NCBI RefSeq assembly: GCF_041725775.1
Contig: NZ_JBEUEL010000012.1
Location: 10,136-74,135, forward strand
Direction: 5' to 3'
Length of the DNA: 64,000 bases
From: Pueribacillus sp041725775
GTDB lineage: Bacteria > Bacillota > Bacilli > Bacillales > UBA6769
In this document: piece by piece, positions 45,058 to 53,775 of the stretch
Layout of the letters: each line of letters starts with the position of its first letter
Numbering within the stretch: position 1 is the stretch's first letter
The notes under the pieces: model-generated
What the model saw: the letters and a program-made list of their open reading frames with translations, nothing else
What the model was told of the DNA's origin: nothing
Database searches by the model: none
Position numbers and translations under genes: made by a program

Positions 45058-46866
45058 ATGCCGAACATCATCATTTTAGATGAGCAGTTAGCGAACCAAA
45101 TAGCAGCTGGTGAAGTCGTTGAGCGTCCCGCATCGATTGTGAAAGAATTAGTTGAAAATGCAATTGATGCAAACAGCACGATGGTAAAAATCGTAGTTGA
45201 GGATGGTGGACTTCAATCCATTCAAGTGACTGACAACGGAGACGGAATTTCCGAAGAGGACTGTGAACTTGCATTTGAACGGCACGCAACGAGTAAAATT
45301 AAACATGAACGGGACTTATTTTCAATTCGTTCTTTAGGTTTCCGCGGTGAGGCTCTGCCAAGTATCGCCTCTGTGTCAAGAACAGAAGTAAAAACGTGTA
45401 CAGGTGAAGGACCAGGGACACATATCATTATGGAAGCGGGGGAGCTAAAACATCGTTCCTTAACATCAAGTCGGAAAGGAACAGAAATCAGTGTGAGTCG
45501 TTTATTTTTTAATACCCCCGCACGATTAAAATATTTAAAAACGGTCCATACTGAGTTGGGAAATATTACCGATGTCGTTAATCGTTTAGCAATGGCACAC
45601 CCTAATATTTCTTTTCAGCTTATTCATAACGGAAAACAGATTTTGCATACAGACGGTAAAAATAATTTGTTGCAAGTGATTGCATCGATTTACGGAGTTT
45701 CTGTTGCCAAAAACATGGTTGAGATACAAAATCAATCGCTAGACTTTTCGATTTCAGGCTTTACGACAAAACCAGAAGAAACACGAGCGTCTAGAAAATA
45801 TATGTCTTTGTTTATCAATGGACGGTTCATTCGAAATTATACATTAGCGAATGCGATCGTCGAAGGGTACCATACATTTTTACCGCTCGGTCGCTTCCCA
45901 ATATCCGTTATACATGTACAAATGGATCCGACGTTAGTTGATATTAACGTTCATCCAGCAAAGTTAGAAGCGAGATTAAGTAAAGAACGAGAACTTGTTG
46001 AACTTATGACAAGTACGATTCGAGCAGCGTTACAAAAAACAAATTTAATTCCAGAAGTGAAATTGCGAAACAATGAAAAAGCTCGTACCGAACAAGTATC
46101 GCTTCCTTTTCAATTTCAAATGAAAAAGCATGAAAAAGCCGAAATTCAAAATTTGCTTCAAGATGAGTTGTTCCAGAGAAATGATGAAAATAAAACGTCT
46201 ATAGAGACTGAAAATAAACAACAGTTCATTAAAGAACCATTAGTCGATGAGCAACGAACAGATTTAGAACAAACGGAAGGAGTTGGTATTCCACCTTTAT
46301 ATCCAGTAGGACAAGTTCATGGTACATACATCATTGCTCAAAATGAAGACGGACTTTACTTAATCGATCAGCATGCAGCACAAGAACGCATAAAATATGA
46401 ATATTTCTTTGAAAAAATGGGTGAAACCCCACGTGATTTACAGGATCTTCTCGTTCCACTTTCGTTCGAATTTAGTATTAAGGAAGCACAAGTCGTGGAA
46501 GAAAATCTTTCTTTTTTTCAAAAGTTTGGTATTTATTTTGAGCAATTTGGGGATAAAACGTATATCGTACGCTCCCACCCATCATGGTTTCCAAACGGAA
46601 AGGAAGAAGAAACAATTCGAAGTATTGTTGAACTTTTGTTGGAAGAGAAAACGTTTGATATGAAGAAAATACGTGAAGATACTGCGATTATGATGGCATG
46701 CAAAAAATCAATTAAGGCGAATCACTATTTACGACAAGACGAGATGGTATCGCTTCTTCAGTCATTAAGACGATGTCGAGAACCTTACACTTGTCCTCAT
46801 GGTCGCCCTGTGATCATACATTTCTCAACTTATGAGTTGGAAAAAATGTTTAAGAGAGTGATGTGA
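45058..46866 (+). CDS. mutL: DNA mismatch repair endonuclease MutL
   Basis: MutL links MutS to downstream repair. The 602-residue protein has the GHKL ATPase with QIAAGEVVERP, DNGDGI and GFRGEALPSI. Its C-terminal dimerisation domain carries the endonuclease motif DQHAAQERI near residue 437, plus CPHGRP near residue 579. It is therefore a nicking-type MutL, as expected in an organism without MutH. ATG 45058 follows AAGAGGTGA; the frame is open back into mutS. Confidence 0.97.
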   Translation: MPNIIILDEQLANQIAAGEVVERPASIVKELVENAIDANSTMVKIVVEDGGLQSIQVTDNGDGISEEDCELAFERHATSKIKHERDLFSIRSLGFRGEALPSIASVSRTEVKTCTGEGPGTHIIMEAGELKHRSLTSSRKGTEISVSRLFFNTPARLKYLKTVHTELGNITDVVNRLAMAHPNISFQLIHNGKQILHTDGKNNLLQVIASIYGVSVAKNMVEIQNQSLDFSISGFTTKPEETRASRKYMSLFINGRFIRNYTLANAIVEGYHTFLPLGRFPISVIHVQMDPTLVDINVHPAKLEARLSKERELVELMTSTIRAALQKTNLIPEVKLRNNEKARTEQVSLPFQFQMKKHEKAEIQNLLQDELFQRNDENKTSIETENKQQFIKEPLVDEQRTDLEQTEGVGIPPLYPVGQVHGTYIIAQNEDGLYLIDQHAAQERIKYEYFFEKMGETPRDLQDLLVPLSFEFSIKEAQVVEENLSFFQKFGIYFEQFGDKTYIVRSHPSWFPNGKEEETIRSIVELLLEEKTFDMKKIREDTAIMMACKKSIKANHYLRQDEMVSLLQSLRRCREPYTCPHGRPVIIHFSTYELEKMFKRVM

Positions 46867-46870
46867 TATC

Positions 46871-47809
46871 ATGAAGGAGCGACTACTCGTCATCGTTGGA
46901 CCAACTGCAGTTGGAAAAACAGAGATGAGCATTCAATTAGCAAAACGGTTTAACGGTGAAGTTGTCAGTGGAGATTCGATGCAAATTTATCGAGGGTTAA
47001 ATATTGGAACAGCAAAAATAACTGCTGATGAGATGGAAAATATTCCACATCATATGATTGATATTATAGATCCGCTTGAAAGTTTTTCAGTTACACAGTA
47101 TCAACGAGAGGCGCGAACGATCATTACAGAGATTAATGAAAGAGGTAAGCTGCCGATTCTCGTTGGCGGCACAGGGCTATACGTACACGCGATTACACAT
47201 GATTATCAATTTACGAATATTGAATCGGACGAAGCGTTTCGAGAAGAAATGGAAATTTTTGCTGAACAGTACGGAAATGATGCCTTACATAAAAAACTTC
47301 AGTACATTGATCTAAAAAGCTATAAATCGATTCATCCGAACAATCGAAGAAGAGTTATTCGAGCGTTAGAAGTAATTAAACGAACGGGAAAACCGTTCTC
47401 GAACTTTCAGACGAAACGAGAAAAGTCAATTTATGACGCGGTCTTTATCGGTTTGACGATGGATAGAGAAGTTTTATATGATCGAATTAACACTCGCATC
47501 GACAAAATGATTGCAAAAGGATTGTTTAATGAAGCGCGTCATTTGTATGATAATAACTTAAAAGATAGTCAAGCCGCACAAGCAATTGGATATAAAGAAC
47601 TTTTTTTATATTTTGATGGAGAACTTTCTAAAGAAGAGGCGATTCTTTTATTAAAAAGAAACTCTCGCAGGTATGCAAAAAGACAGTACACATGGTTTAA
47701 AAATAAGATGGACATTACATGGTTCGACATGACGAGAGGTAAAAATAAAAAAAAGCTAGAAATCATGAAATATGTTGCAGGAAAGTTAAATTGTTTAGAG
47801 AAACATTAA
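46871..47809 (+). CDS. miaA: tRNA dimethylallyltransferase MiaA
   Basis: MiaA prenylates A37 of tRNAs reading U-starting codons; MiaB then methylthiolates it. The 312-residue protein has the P-loop GPTAVGKT at 10-17, GDSMQIYRGLNIGTAK, PHHMIDI, and the LVGGTGLYVHAI motif. ATG 46871 lies four bases after the mutL stop, with AGAGTGATGTGA acting as the ribosome binding region. hfq follows, so the order mutS-mutL-miaA-hfq is intact. Confidence 0.96.
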   Translation: MKERLLVIVGPTAVGKTEMSIQLAKRFNGEVVSGDSMQIYRGLNIGTAKITADEMENIPHHMIDIIDPLESFSVTQYQREARTIITEINERGKLPILVGGTGLYVHAITHDYQFTNIESDEAFREEMEIFAEQYGNDALHKKLQYIDLKSYKSIHPNNRRRVIRALEVIKRTGKPFSNFQTKREKSIYDAVFIGLTMDREVLYDRINTRIDKMIAKGLFNEARHLYDNNLKDSQAAQAIGYKELFLYFDGELSKEEAILLLKRNSRRYAKRQYTWFKNKMDITWFDMTRGKNKKKLEIMKYVAGKLNCLEKH

Positions 47810-47840
47810 TAAAGAGGATTGGAAAAGAGGAGGACTGTAA

Positions 47841-48068
47841 ATGAAGCAGCAAGTCAACATTCAAGATCAATTTCTAAACACACTTCGACGTGAAAATATT
47901 TTTGTAACGGTTTATTTAATGAACGGCTTCCAACTTAAAGGGTTAGTGAAAGGATTCGATAGTTTTACAGTGATTTTGGAAGCGGAAGGCAAGCAACAAC
48001 TCATTTATAAACATGCAATTTCAACATTTGCACCGAGTAAAAATGTTCAATTATCTTTAGAAGGTTAA
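47841..48068 (+). CDS. hfq: RNA chaperone Hfq
   Basis: Hfq is a hexameric Sm-like protein that binds small RNAs and mRNAs. The 75-residue product has the Sm1 motif (ENIFVTVYLMNGFQLKGLVK) and Sm2 motif with YKHAISTFAP. It lacks the long C-terminal tail of enterobacterial Hfq, as usual for Firmicutes. ATG 47841 follows AGAGGAGG. A strong terminator follows. Confidence 0.97.
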   Translation: MKQQVNIQDQFLNTLRRENIFVTVYLMNGFQLKGLVKGFDSFTVILEAEGKQQLIYKHAISTFAPSKNVQLSLEG

Positions 48069-48069
48069 T

Positions 48070-48103
48070 AAAATGCTCCCATGTTGGGAGCATTTTGACT
48101 TTT
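48070..48103 (+). terminator. Intrinsic terminator after hfq
   Basis: A twelve-base stem AAAATGCTCCCA / TGGGAGCATTTT with a short loop is followed by GACTTTT. Confidence 0.85.
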
Positions 48104-48177
48104 GTAGGCGTTTGTCACACTTTTTATTTATTACCGTATAATAAGTAGCGTGATGATGAAAAGTGAGGTGACGCTTC

Positions 48178-49107
48178 ATGACTAGCACAACAATAAAAAG
48201 AGCGAATGGTCAGATTAATATCGTGCTTAATCAAGAAATTCGAGCGGAAAAACCAACAGTTCTTGATGAAAAAATATTATCGAAGCATTATCCTCTAGAA
48301 CGAATTCAAAAAGAGCTTCAAGCACTCGTAGGTATGAAAGAGGTAAAACGGCTAATTAATGAAATTTATGCATGGATATATATTAACCAATGCCGTAAAA
48401 AAGTCGGTTTGAAGCAAGAAAAACAGGCACTGCATATGTTATTTAAAGGTAATCCAGGCACTGGTAAAACGACAGTGGCACGATTGTTAGCGAAACTTTT
48501 CCACGATATGGACGTTTTATCAAAAGGACATTTAATCGAAGTGGAACGTGCAGATTTAGTTGGTGAATATATTGGGCATACGGCACAAAAAACGAGAGAA
48601 CTTCTGAAAAAAGCGCATGGCGGGATTTTATTTATTGATGAAGCCTATTCATTAGCTAGAGGCGGGGAAAAGGACTTCGGAAAAGAAGCGATCGATACAT
48701 TAGTGAAAGCAATGGAAGATAACCAGCATGAATTGATTTTAATTTTAGCAGGCTACCCAAAAGAAATGGATTACTTTTTATCGTTAAATCCAGGTATGCC
48801 TTCGCGGTTTCCAATTATTATGAACTTTGAAGATTATTCAAATGATGAATTAATCAAAATTGCAAGAAGTATGGCAAGGGAAAGAGACTATATGATGTCA
48901 ACAGAAGCAGAATTAAAAATAAAGCATCATCTTGAGCGGTATCGAGCTGCGAACAAAAATTCATTTAGCAATGCTCGTTATGTGAGAAATATCATTGAAA
49001 AATCAATTCGAAAGCAAGCCGTACGTTTGTTAAAAGGTGAACAGTTTGACCGTCATCAGCTTATGACATTGCTAGCAGTAGACATTCAACTAGAAGATGA
49101 TGCTTAA
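48178..49107 (+). CDS. spoVK: Stage V sporulation protein K (AAA+ ATPase)
   Basis: SpoVK is an AAA+ ATPase of the CbxX/CfqX type required in the mother cell for spore maturation. The 309-residue product has Walker A GNPGTGKT at 91-98, Walker B ILFIDEAYSLARGG, and a C-terminal lid (FSNARYVRNIIEKSIRKQAVR). ATG 48178 follows AGTGAGGTGACG. TATAAT at 48137-48142 with a weak -35 lies upstream; I could not find a clear sigma-E promoter. Position between hfq and hflX is conserved. Confidence 0.94.
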   Translation: MTSTTIKRANGQINIVLNQEIRAEKPTVLDEKILSKHYPLERIQKELQALVGMKEVKRLINEIYAWIYINQCRKKVGLKQEKQALHMLFKGNPGTGKTTVARLLAKLFHDMDVLSKGHLIEVERADLVGEYIGHTAQKTRELLKKAHGGILFIDEAYSLARGGEKDFGKEAIDTLVKAMEDNQHELILILAGYPKEMDYFLSLNPGMPSRFPIIMNFEDYSNDELIKIARSMARERDYMMSTEAELKIKHHLERYRAANKNSFSNARYVRNIIEKSIRKQAVRLLKGEQFDRHQLMTLLAVDIQLEDDA

Positions 49108-49157
49108 CTTTGATATGATAAAAGTCAAAATTAAATGTGATGAAAGTAGGTTGTTGA

Positions 49158-50390
49158 TTGGAAGAAAAAGCGATACTTGTTGGATGTGAGCTTCCTGATA
49201 ATCATGAAAGATTTGCAGAGTCGATGAAAGAACTCGAAGCATTAACGAAAACAGTAAATGGTAAAGTCGTCGAGATGTTTACACAACGGAGGACACGAAT
49301 TCATTCAGCTCATTATATTGGAAAAGGAAAGTTACAAGAAATTGTAACGTTTCTTAAAGGTGAAGAGATCGACCTTATTATATTTAACGATGAACTATCA
49401 GCAGGGCAACTACGAAACTTAACTGATATTCTCAATGTAAAAATTATTGATCGGACGCAACTTATTTTAGATATATTTGCATCCCGTGCACGTTCGAAAG
49501 AAGGAAAGTTACAAGTTGAATTGGCCCAACTTAAATATATGCTTCCACGCCTATTAGGAAAAGGTATTGTTTTGTCACGCCTTGGTGGCGGAATTGGAAC
49601 GAGAGGGCCTGGGGAGACCCAACTGGAGACCGATCGGCGACACATTCGAAGAAGAATTCAAGCAATTGAGTCACATTTAAATAAAATTGTCCAACACCGA
49701 TCTCGTTATAACGAACGAAGAAAAAAGAACGATGTTTTTCAAGTGACTCTTGTCGGCTATACGAATGCAGGAAAGTCAACGCTTTTTAACCGTCTTACGA
49801 GTGGTGATGCTTTTGAAGAAGATAAACTGTTTGCGACCCTTGATCCACTAACGCGAAAGCTTGATGCATATACAAAAATGAATGTATTATTAACCGATAC
49901 TGTCGGATTCATTCAAGATTTACCAACTGAATTAATTGCGGCGTTTCGCTCAACATTGGAGGAAGTGACTGAAGCGGACCTCATTTTACACGTTATTGAT
50001 GCTTCTCATGATCATTATATTGAACAAGAAGTAACGGTTAATCAATTACTTCGTGAACTTCAAGCTCATCACATACCAAAAATTAACGTTTACAATAAAA
50101 AAGATTTAATTCAACATAGCTTCTTTCCTTCGACATCTGAAGAGTCTATCCTTATTTCTGCATTTTCAGATGAAGATATGAGTCGGCTTATCAATCTAAT
50201 TAAAGCGAAAATAGATTCTGAACTCGTTCCATATACGTTAGATGTCCCAGTGGAAGACGGTAAAACATTAGCTTTTTTGGAATCCAACACAGTTTTGTCT
50301 AATAAAACCTGGCTGGAAGATGAACAAAAGTTTATGATTACTGGATTAGCGCCGAAACATATCGCGCCATTGATTATTAATCATGATTAG
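49158..50390 (+). CDS. hflX: Ribosome-associated GTPase HflX
   Basis: HflX is a GTPase that binds the 50S subunit and can split or rescue stalled ribosomes. The 410-residue protein has the glycine-rich N-terminal HflX domain (RSKEGKLQVELAQLKYMLPR, GPGETQLETDRR), a coiled segment, and the G domain with GYTNAGKS at 200-207, DTVGFIQDLP and NKKD. TTG 49158 is preceded by a poor ribosome binding site. It corresponds to ynbA of B. subtilis. ynbB begins immediately after. Confidence 0.95.
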   Translation: MEEKAILVGCELPDNHERFAESMKELEALTKTVNGKVVEMFTQRRTRIHSAHYIGKGKLQEIVTFLKGEEIDLIIFNDELSAGQLRNLTDILNVKIIDRTQLILDIFASRARSKEGKLQVELAQLKYMLPRLLGKGIVLSRLGGGIGTRGPGETQLETDRRHIRRRIQAIESHLNKIVQHRSRYNERRKKNDVFQVTLVGYTNAGKSTLFNRLTSGDAFEEDKLFATLDPLTRKLDAYTKMNVLLTDTVGFIQDLPTELIAAFRSTLEEVTEADLILHVIDASHDHYIEQEVTVNQLLRELQAHHIPKINVYNKKDLIQHSFFPSTSEESILISAFSDEDMSRLINLIKAKIDSELVPYTLDVPVEDGKTLAFLESNTVLSNKTWLEDEQKFMITGLAPKHIAPLIINHD

Positions 50391-50403
50391 AAAGGTGAAA
50401 TAT

Positions 50404-51705
50404 ATGTACAAGCATCTAAAGTATGGACAACAGTTAAAAACATTCGTGGATCGAGCGGAAAAAATGACAGCACCGTTGATGAAACGAATCGATGATATTG
50501 CAGAGGAAAATCAATTTAGAGTGCTGCAAGCATTTCGAAACAATCAAGTGAGTGATTATCATTTTACTCCATCTACAGGATATGGGTATGATGATATTGG
50601 GAGAGATACCCTAGAACAAGTATACGCTGAAGTTTTCGGGGCAGAAGCTGCAATCGTTCGTTCACAAATGATGTCGGGCACCCATGCAATTGCCCTCGCG
50701 TTATATGGTGTGCTACGTCCAGGTGATGAACTACTTTACATAACAGGTGAACCTTATGATACATTGCATGAAGTGATTGGACTACGCGGTCGCAATAACG
50801 GTTCGTTGATAGATTTTGGAATTCGTTATAACGATGTGCCGTTAACGGAAGAAGGCGTTGATTACGAAAAAGTGAAAGCTAGTATTAACGAAAATACAAA
50901 AGTAATTGGGATTCAACGTTCGAAAGGATATACTAAGAGACCAGCGTTTACAATCGAAGATATAAAAGAAATGACATCATTCGTAAAATCAATCAAAGAA
51001 GATGTTATCGTGTTTGTTGATAATTGTTACGGAGAATTTGTAGAAGAGAAAGAACCTTGTCATGTCAACGTTGACTTAATTGCTGGCTCATTGATTAAAA
51101 ATCCGGGCGGCGGTATCGTAAAAACAGGCGGGTATATCGCTGGACGAAAAGAATTAGTTAACCTATGTGCACAACGATTTTCTGCACCAGGTGTTGGAGC
51201 GGAAATTGGTGCGACATTATATAGTTTATTAGAAATGTTTCAAGGATTTTTTCTCGCTCCGTTTATCGTTGCCCAAGCGTTAAAGGGTGCTATTTTTACA
51301 AGTGCAATGGTGGAACAATTCGGTTATGAAGCATATCCAAAATGGAATGAAAAAAGGGGCGACCTCGTTCAGTCTGTTCAATTTAAAAATGCAGATGAAA
51401 TGATAACGTTTTGCCAAGCCATACAATATGCATCTCCAATTAATGCCCATGTGACACCATATCCTAGTGAAATGCCTGGATACGATGACGAAGTTATTAT
51501 GGCTGCAGGTGCATTTATTCAAGGTTCAAGTATTGAACTATCGGCAGATGGCCCCATTCGTCCTCCGTATATTGCTTATGTACAAGGTGGTCTTACATAT
51601 AGTCACGTAAAAATTGCAATTTTGCATGCGCTAGATCTGTTAGCACAGAAGGGTTACTTGTCGCCTTTCACCAATGAACAAACAGAAGAAATTGGGAATA
51701 GTTGA
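50404..51705 (+). CDS. ynbB: PLP-dependent lyase-like protein YnbB (aluminium resistance family)
   Basis: The 433-residue protein belongs to the methionine gamma-lyase/aluminium-resistance family of fold-type I PLP enzymes. Visible signatures are STGYGYDDIGRDTLE, QMMSGTHAI, VDNCYGEF, and the lysine region GSLIKNPGGGIVKTGGYIAG. Its physiological substrate is unknown. ATG 50404 is chosen because AAAGGTGA is six bases upstream. In B. subtilis glnR-glnA follow; here a terminator and unrelated genes follow instead. Confidence 0.93.
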   Translation: MYKHLKYGQQLKTFVDRAEKMTAPLMKRIDDIAEENQFRVLQAFRNNQVSDYHFTPSTGYGYDDIGRDTLEQVYAEVFGAEAAIVRSQMMSGTHAIALALYGVLRPGDELLYITGEPYDTLHEVIGLRGRNNGSLIDFGIRYNDVPLTEEGVDYEKVKASINENTKVIGIQRSKGYTKRPAFTIEDIKEMTSFVKSIKEDVIVFVDNCYGEFVEEKEPCHVNVDLIAGSLIKNPGGGIVKTGGYIAGRKELVNLCAQRFSAPGVGAEIGATLYSLLEMFQGFFLAPFIVAQALKGAIFTSAMVEQFGYEAYPKWNEKRGDLVQSVQFKNADEMITFCQAIQYASPINAHVTPYPSEMPGYDDEVIMAAGAFIQGSSIELSADGPIRPPYIAYVQGGLTYSHVKIAILHALDLLAQKGYLSPFTNEQTEEIGNS

Positions 51706-51750
51706 GTTTGAGTGAGATGAAATGTGATTTTATTTAAAAGTCATATAGTT

Positions 51751-51783
51751 GCACCCCATCACAAAGAGGGTGCTTTTCTTTAT
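51751..51783 (+). terminator. Intrinsic terminator after ynbB
   Basis: A six-base GC-rich stem GCACCC (51751-51756) / GGGTGC (51768-51773) is followed by TTTTCTTTATT. Confidence 0.75.
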
Positions 51784-51948
51784 TAAGTTTTGTTGCTTTT
51801 TAAAAACTACTATTGAACGAAGCTATGCAGTTCCATCGATCCGGAAAGTGAAGTATTTACGAAAAGAATGCTTTAAGTGAGAACATTGCTGTATAATAAT
51901 TCTTAAATACTAATATTTATACACAATCATAAAGGAGAGATGCAGTCG

Positions 51949-52560
51949 ATGAAGATGAGATGTGAGTCAGAAGAGTTAAAAGATTATTTACTCGAGTCAG
52001 AAGAAATTGACTATTCAAACCCTATTATTAAAGCAACGATAAAGGAACTTTTTAATCCATCTCAAACAGAAGCAGAAAAAGTACATATTGCATTTCAATT
52101 TGTTCGTGATGAAATATCTCATTCCTGGGATATCCAATCGCAGAGGGTGACTCGTAAAGCTTCAGAAGTAGTAAAATATAAAATGGGAATTTGCTATGCA
52201 AAATCAAATCTATTAGCAGCACTATTACGTTCTGAAGGGATACCCACAGGTTTCTGTTATCAACGTTTAATGTTATTTGATACTTCAGAAAAAGGATATT
52301 GTATTCATGCTTTGAATGCTGTCTATTTCCAATCTTATAATAAATGGGTTAGATTAGATGCTCGTGGAAATAAGAAAGGAGTTGATGCCCAATTTTCAAT
52401 TGATGAAGAAAAAGTAGCTTTTCGCACTAAAACAGAGTTTGATGAAAAGGATTATCCTTTTATTTATGTGAAACCTCATCCAAAAACGATAGCGGTATTA
52501 AAGGAGCATACGAATATGTTAGAAGTGTATAAATATCATTTACCAGAAAGGTTAGAGTGA
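51949..52560 (+). CDS. Transglutaminase-like domain protein
   Basis: The 203-residue protein has the cysteine-protease-like transglutaminase core. A candidate triad is C82 in MGICYAKSNLL, H120 in YCIHALNAV and D137 in VRLDARGNK. Such domains cleave or crosslink peptides; this cytoplasmic-looking one has no signal peptide. ATG 51949 is favoured because AAAGGAGAG is well spaced; ATG 51940 sits too close to it. A TATAAT at 51892-51897 precedes it. It occupies the place of glnRA in B. subtilis. I do not know its substrate. Confidence 0.8.
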   Translation: MKMRCESEELKDYLLESEEIDYSNPIIKATIKELFNPSQTEAEKVHIAFQFVRDEISHSWDIQSQRVTRKASEVVKYKMGICYAKSNLLAALLRSEGIPTGFCYQRLMLFDTSEKGYCIHALNAVYFQSYNKWVRLDARGNKKGVDAQFSIDEEKVAFRTKTEFDEKDYPFIYVKPHPKTIAVLKEHTNMLEVYKYHLPERLE

Positions 52561-52663
52561 TTTTAAAAAAGAATCATAAACACTTCAATTTTTTAATGAT
52601 AAAATGAAAAAGTATGAATAAGCTTTATTAACTGTTATATGATTGGGGAAAGGTTTATGATAG

Positions 52664-53506
52664 ATGACTAGGTTATTAACATCATTTGTCGTTTTCTTAC
52701 TATTTGGATTATTTCTTTTTATTAATAATCACTGGATTACTGTGAGTAAGCATGAACTTTATTTTGACAGACTGCCAAACAATTTCTCTGGATTAAAAAT
52801 TGTACACTTATCAGATTTACATGATGCGAACTTCGGGAAAGGCCAAAGTCGATTAATAAAAAAAATTAAGAATGAGAAACCCGATTTTATTTTTTTTACA
52901 GGCGATCTTATTGATAGTAACCGTTATGATTTAAATAAAAGTATACAAGTGATTAATGAATTAGTTGAAATGGCTCCTGTTTATTATGTAACGGGTAATC
53001 ATGAAATTGCAACAAATGAAGTTGATAAGATTATAAAGTCTTTAAAGTCAAGAGGAGTGACGGTTTTACAAAATGAATCAGAAGTAATACAACGAGGACG
53101 TCAAAAAATTGTGATAGGTGGAATCGAAGATCCACTTATGCGTATATCTGAGCAGAAAGCTAAGAAAAAAATTGTAAAATCAAATATAGAACGTACATTT
53201 AAGAATGTTAATCATCAATCGATCTTTAAGCTACTATTATCACATCGACCAGAATATTTTAATATATATGCTCAACAGGACGTTGATGCTGTTTTTAGTG
53301 GACATGCTCACGGAGGACAAATTAGGATTCCTTTTGTAGGAGGTCTCCTTTCTCCTGGACAAGGTTGGTTTCCAACGTATACATCAGGTGTATATACATC
53401 TCGCTCAACAAACATGATTGTTAGCCGTGGACTTGGTAATAGCGTAATTCCGATTCGTGTATTTAATTTACCTGAAATCGTCGTGATTACATTAAAAAGT
53501 ATATAA
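52664..53506 (+). CDS. Membrane-anchored metallophosphoesterase (YkuE/YaeI-like)
   Basis: The 280-residue protein has an N-terminal membrane helix (about 5-22) and a calcineurin-like phosphoesterase domain. All metal motifs are present: LSDLHD (D51, H53), FFTGDLID, VTGNHE, LLSHRPE and FSGHAHGGQI. The end motif SPGQGWFPTYTSGVY is typical of the YkuE/YaeI/YpbG group, whose known member YaeI acts on UDP-diacylglucosamine in other bacteria. ATG 52664 has only AAAGG upstream. It is probably extracellular-facing; the substrate is not clear. Confidence 0.88.
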   Translation: MTRLLTSFVVFLLFGLFLFINNHWITVSKHELYFDRLPNNFSGLKIVHLSDLHDANFGKGQSRLIKKIKNEKPDFIFFTGDLIDSNRYDLNKSIQVINELVEMAPVYYVTGNHEIATNEVDKIIKSLKSRGVTVLQNESEVIQRGRQKIVIGGIEDPLMRISEQKAKKKIVKSNIERTFKNVNHQSIFKLLLSHRPEYFNIYAQQDVDAVFSGHAHGGQIRIPFVGGLLSPGQGWFPTYTSGVYTSRSTNMIVSRGLGNSVIPIRVFNLPEIVVITLKSI

Positions 53507-53598
53507 TTCACAAAATGATTATTTTAACAGTATAGTTGTTTCCGAACGAAATATACTACGGGTAACGAGAAGGAAAGGTAAAAAAGGAGTGAGGAAAT

Positions 53599-53769
53599 TT
53601 GGAGAAAGGAAGAAAACGAAAGCTAAAGAAAATTGCCGAAAAAGAGAAGAGCAAGGGGAGGAATCAACCGTTCTTAGACAACGAGAAAAACCAATTAAAC
53701 GATAATAATCGACAAACAGTCTTATCTGAACAAGTTCGGTATGACAATGCCGACGACCTTTATAAATAA
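53599..53769 (+). CDS. Small lysine/asparagine-rich protein, unnamed
   Basis: This is a 56-codon frame with TTG start at 53599 and GGAGTGAGG upstream. The product has a strongly basic first third (MEKGRKRKLKKIAEKEKSKG), an asparagine/glutamine-rich middle, and a tyrosine-containing acidic end (VRYDNADDLYK). No membrane segment is present. It ends six bases before the convergent stop of the repressor gene. I recognise no family. The ribosome binding site and the coherent charge pattern support translation, but homology is untested. Confidence 0.55.
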   Translation: MEKGRKRKLKKIAEKEKSKGRNQPFLDNEKNQLNDNNRQTVLSEQVRYDNADDLYK

Positions 53770-53775
53770 CTTTAG

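Noticed and set aside
51721..51750. Possible GlnR/TnrA site after ynbB
   Set aside because: The TGTGA-like half has no matching TNACA half at the right spacing.
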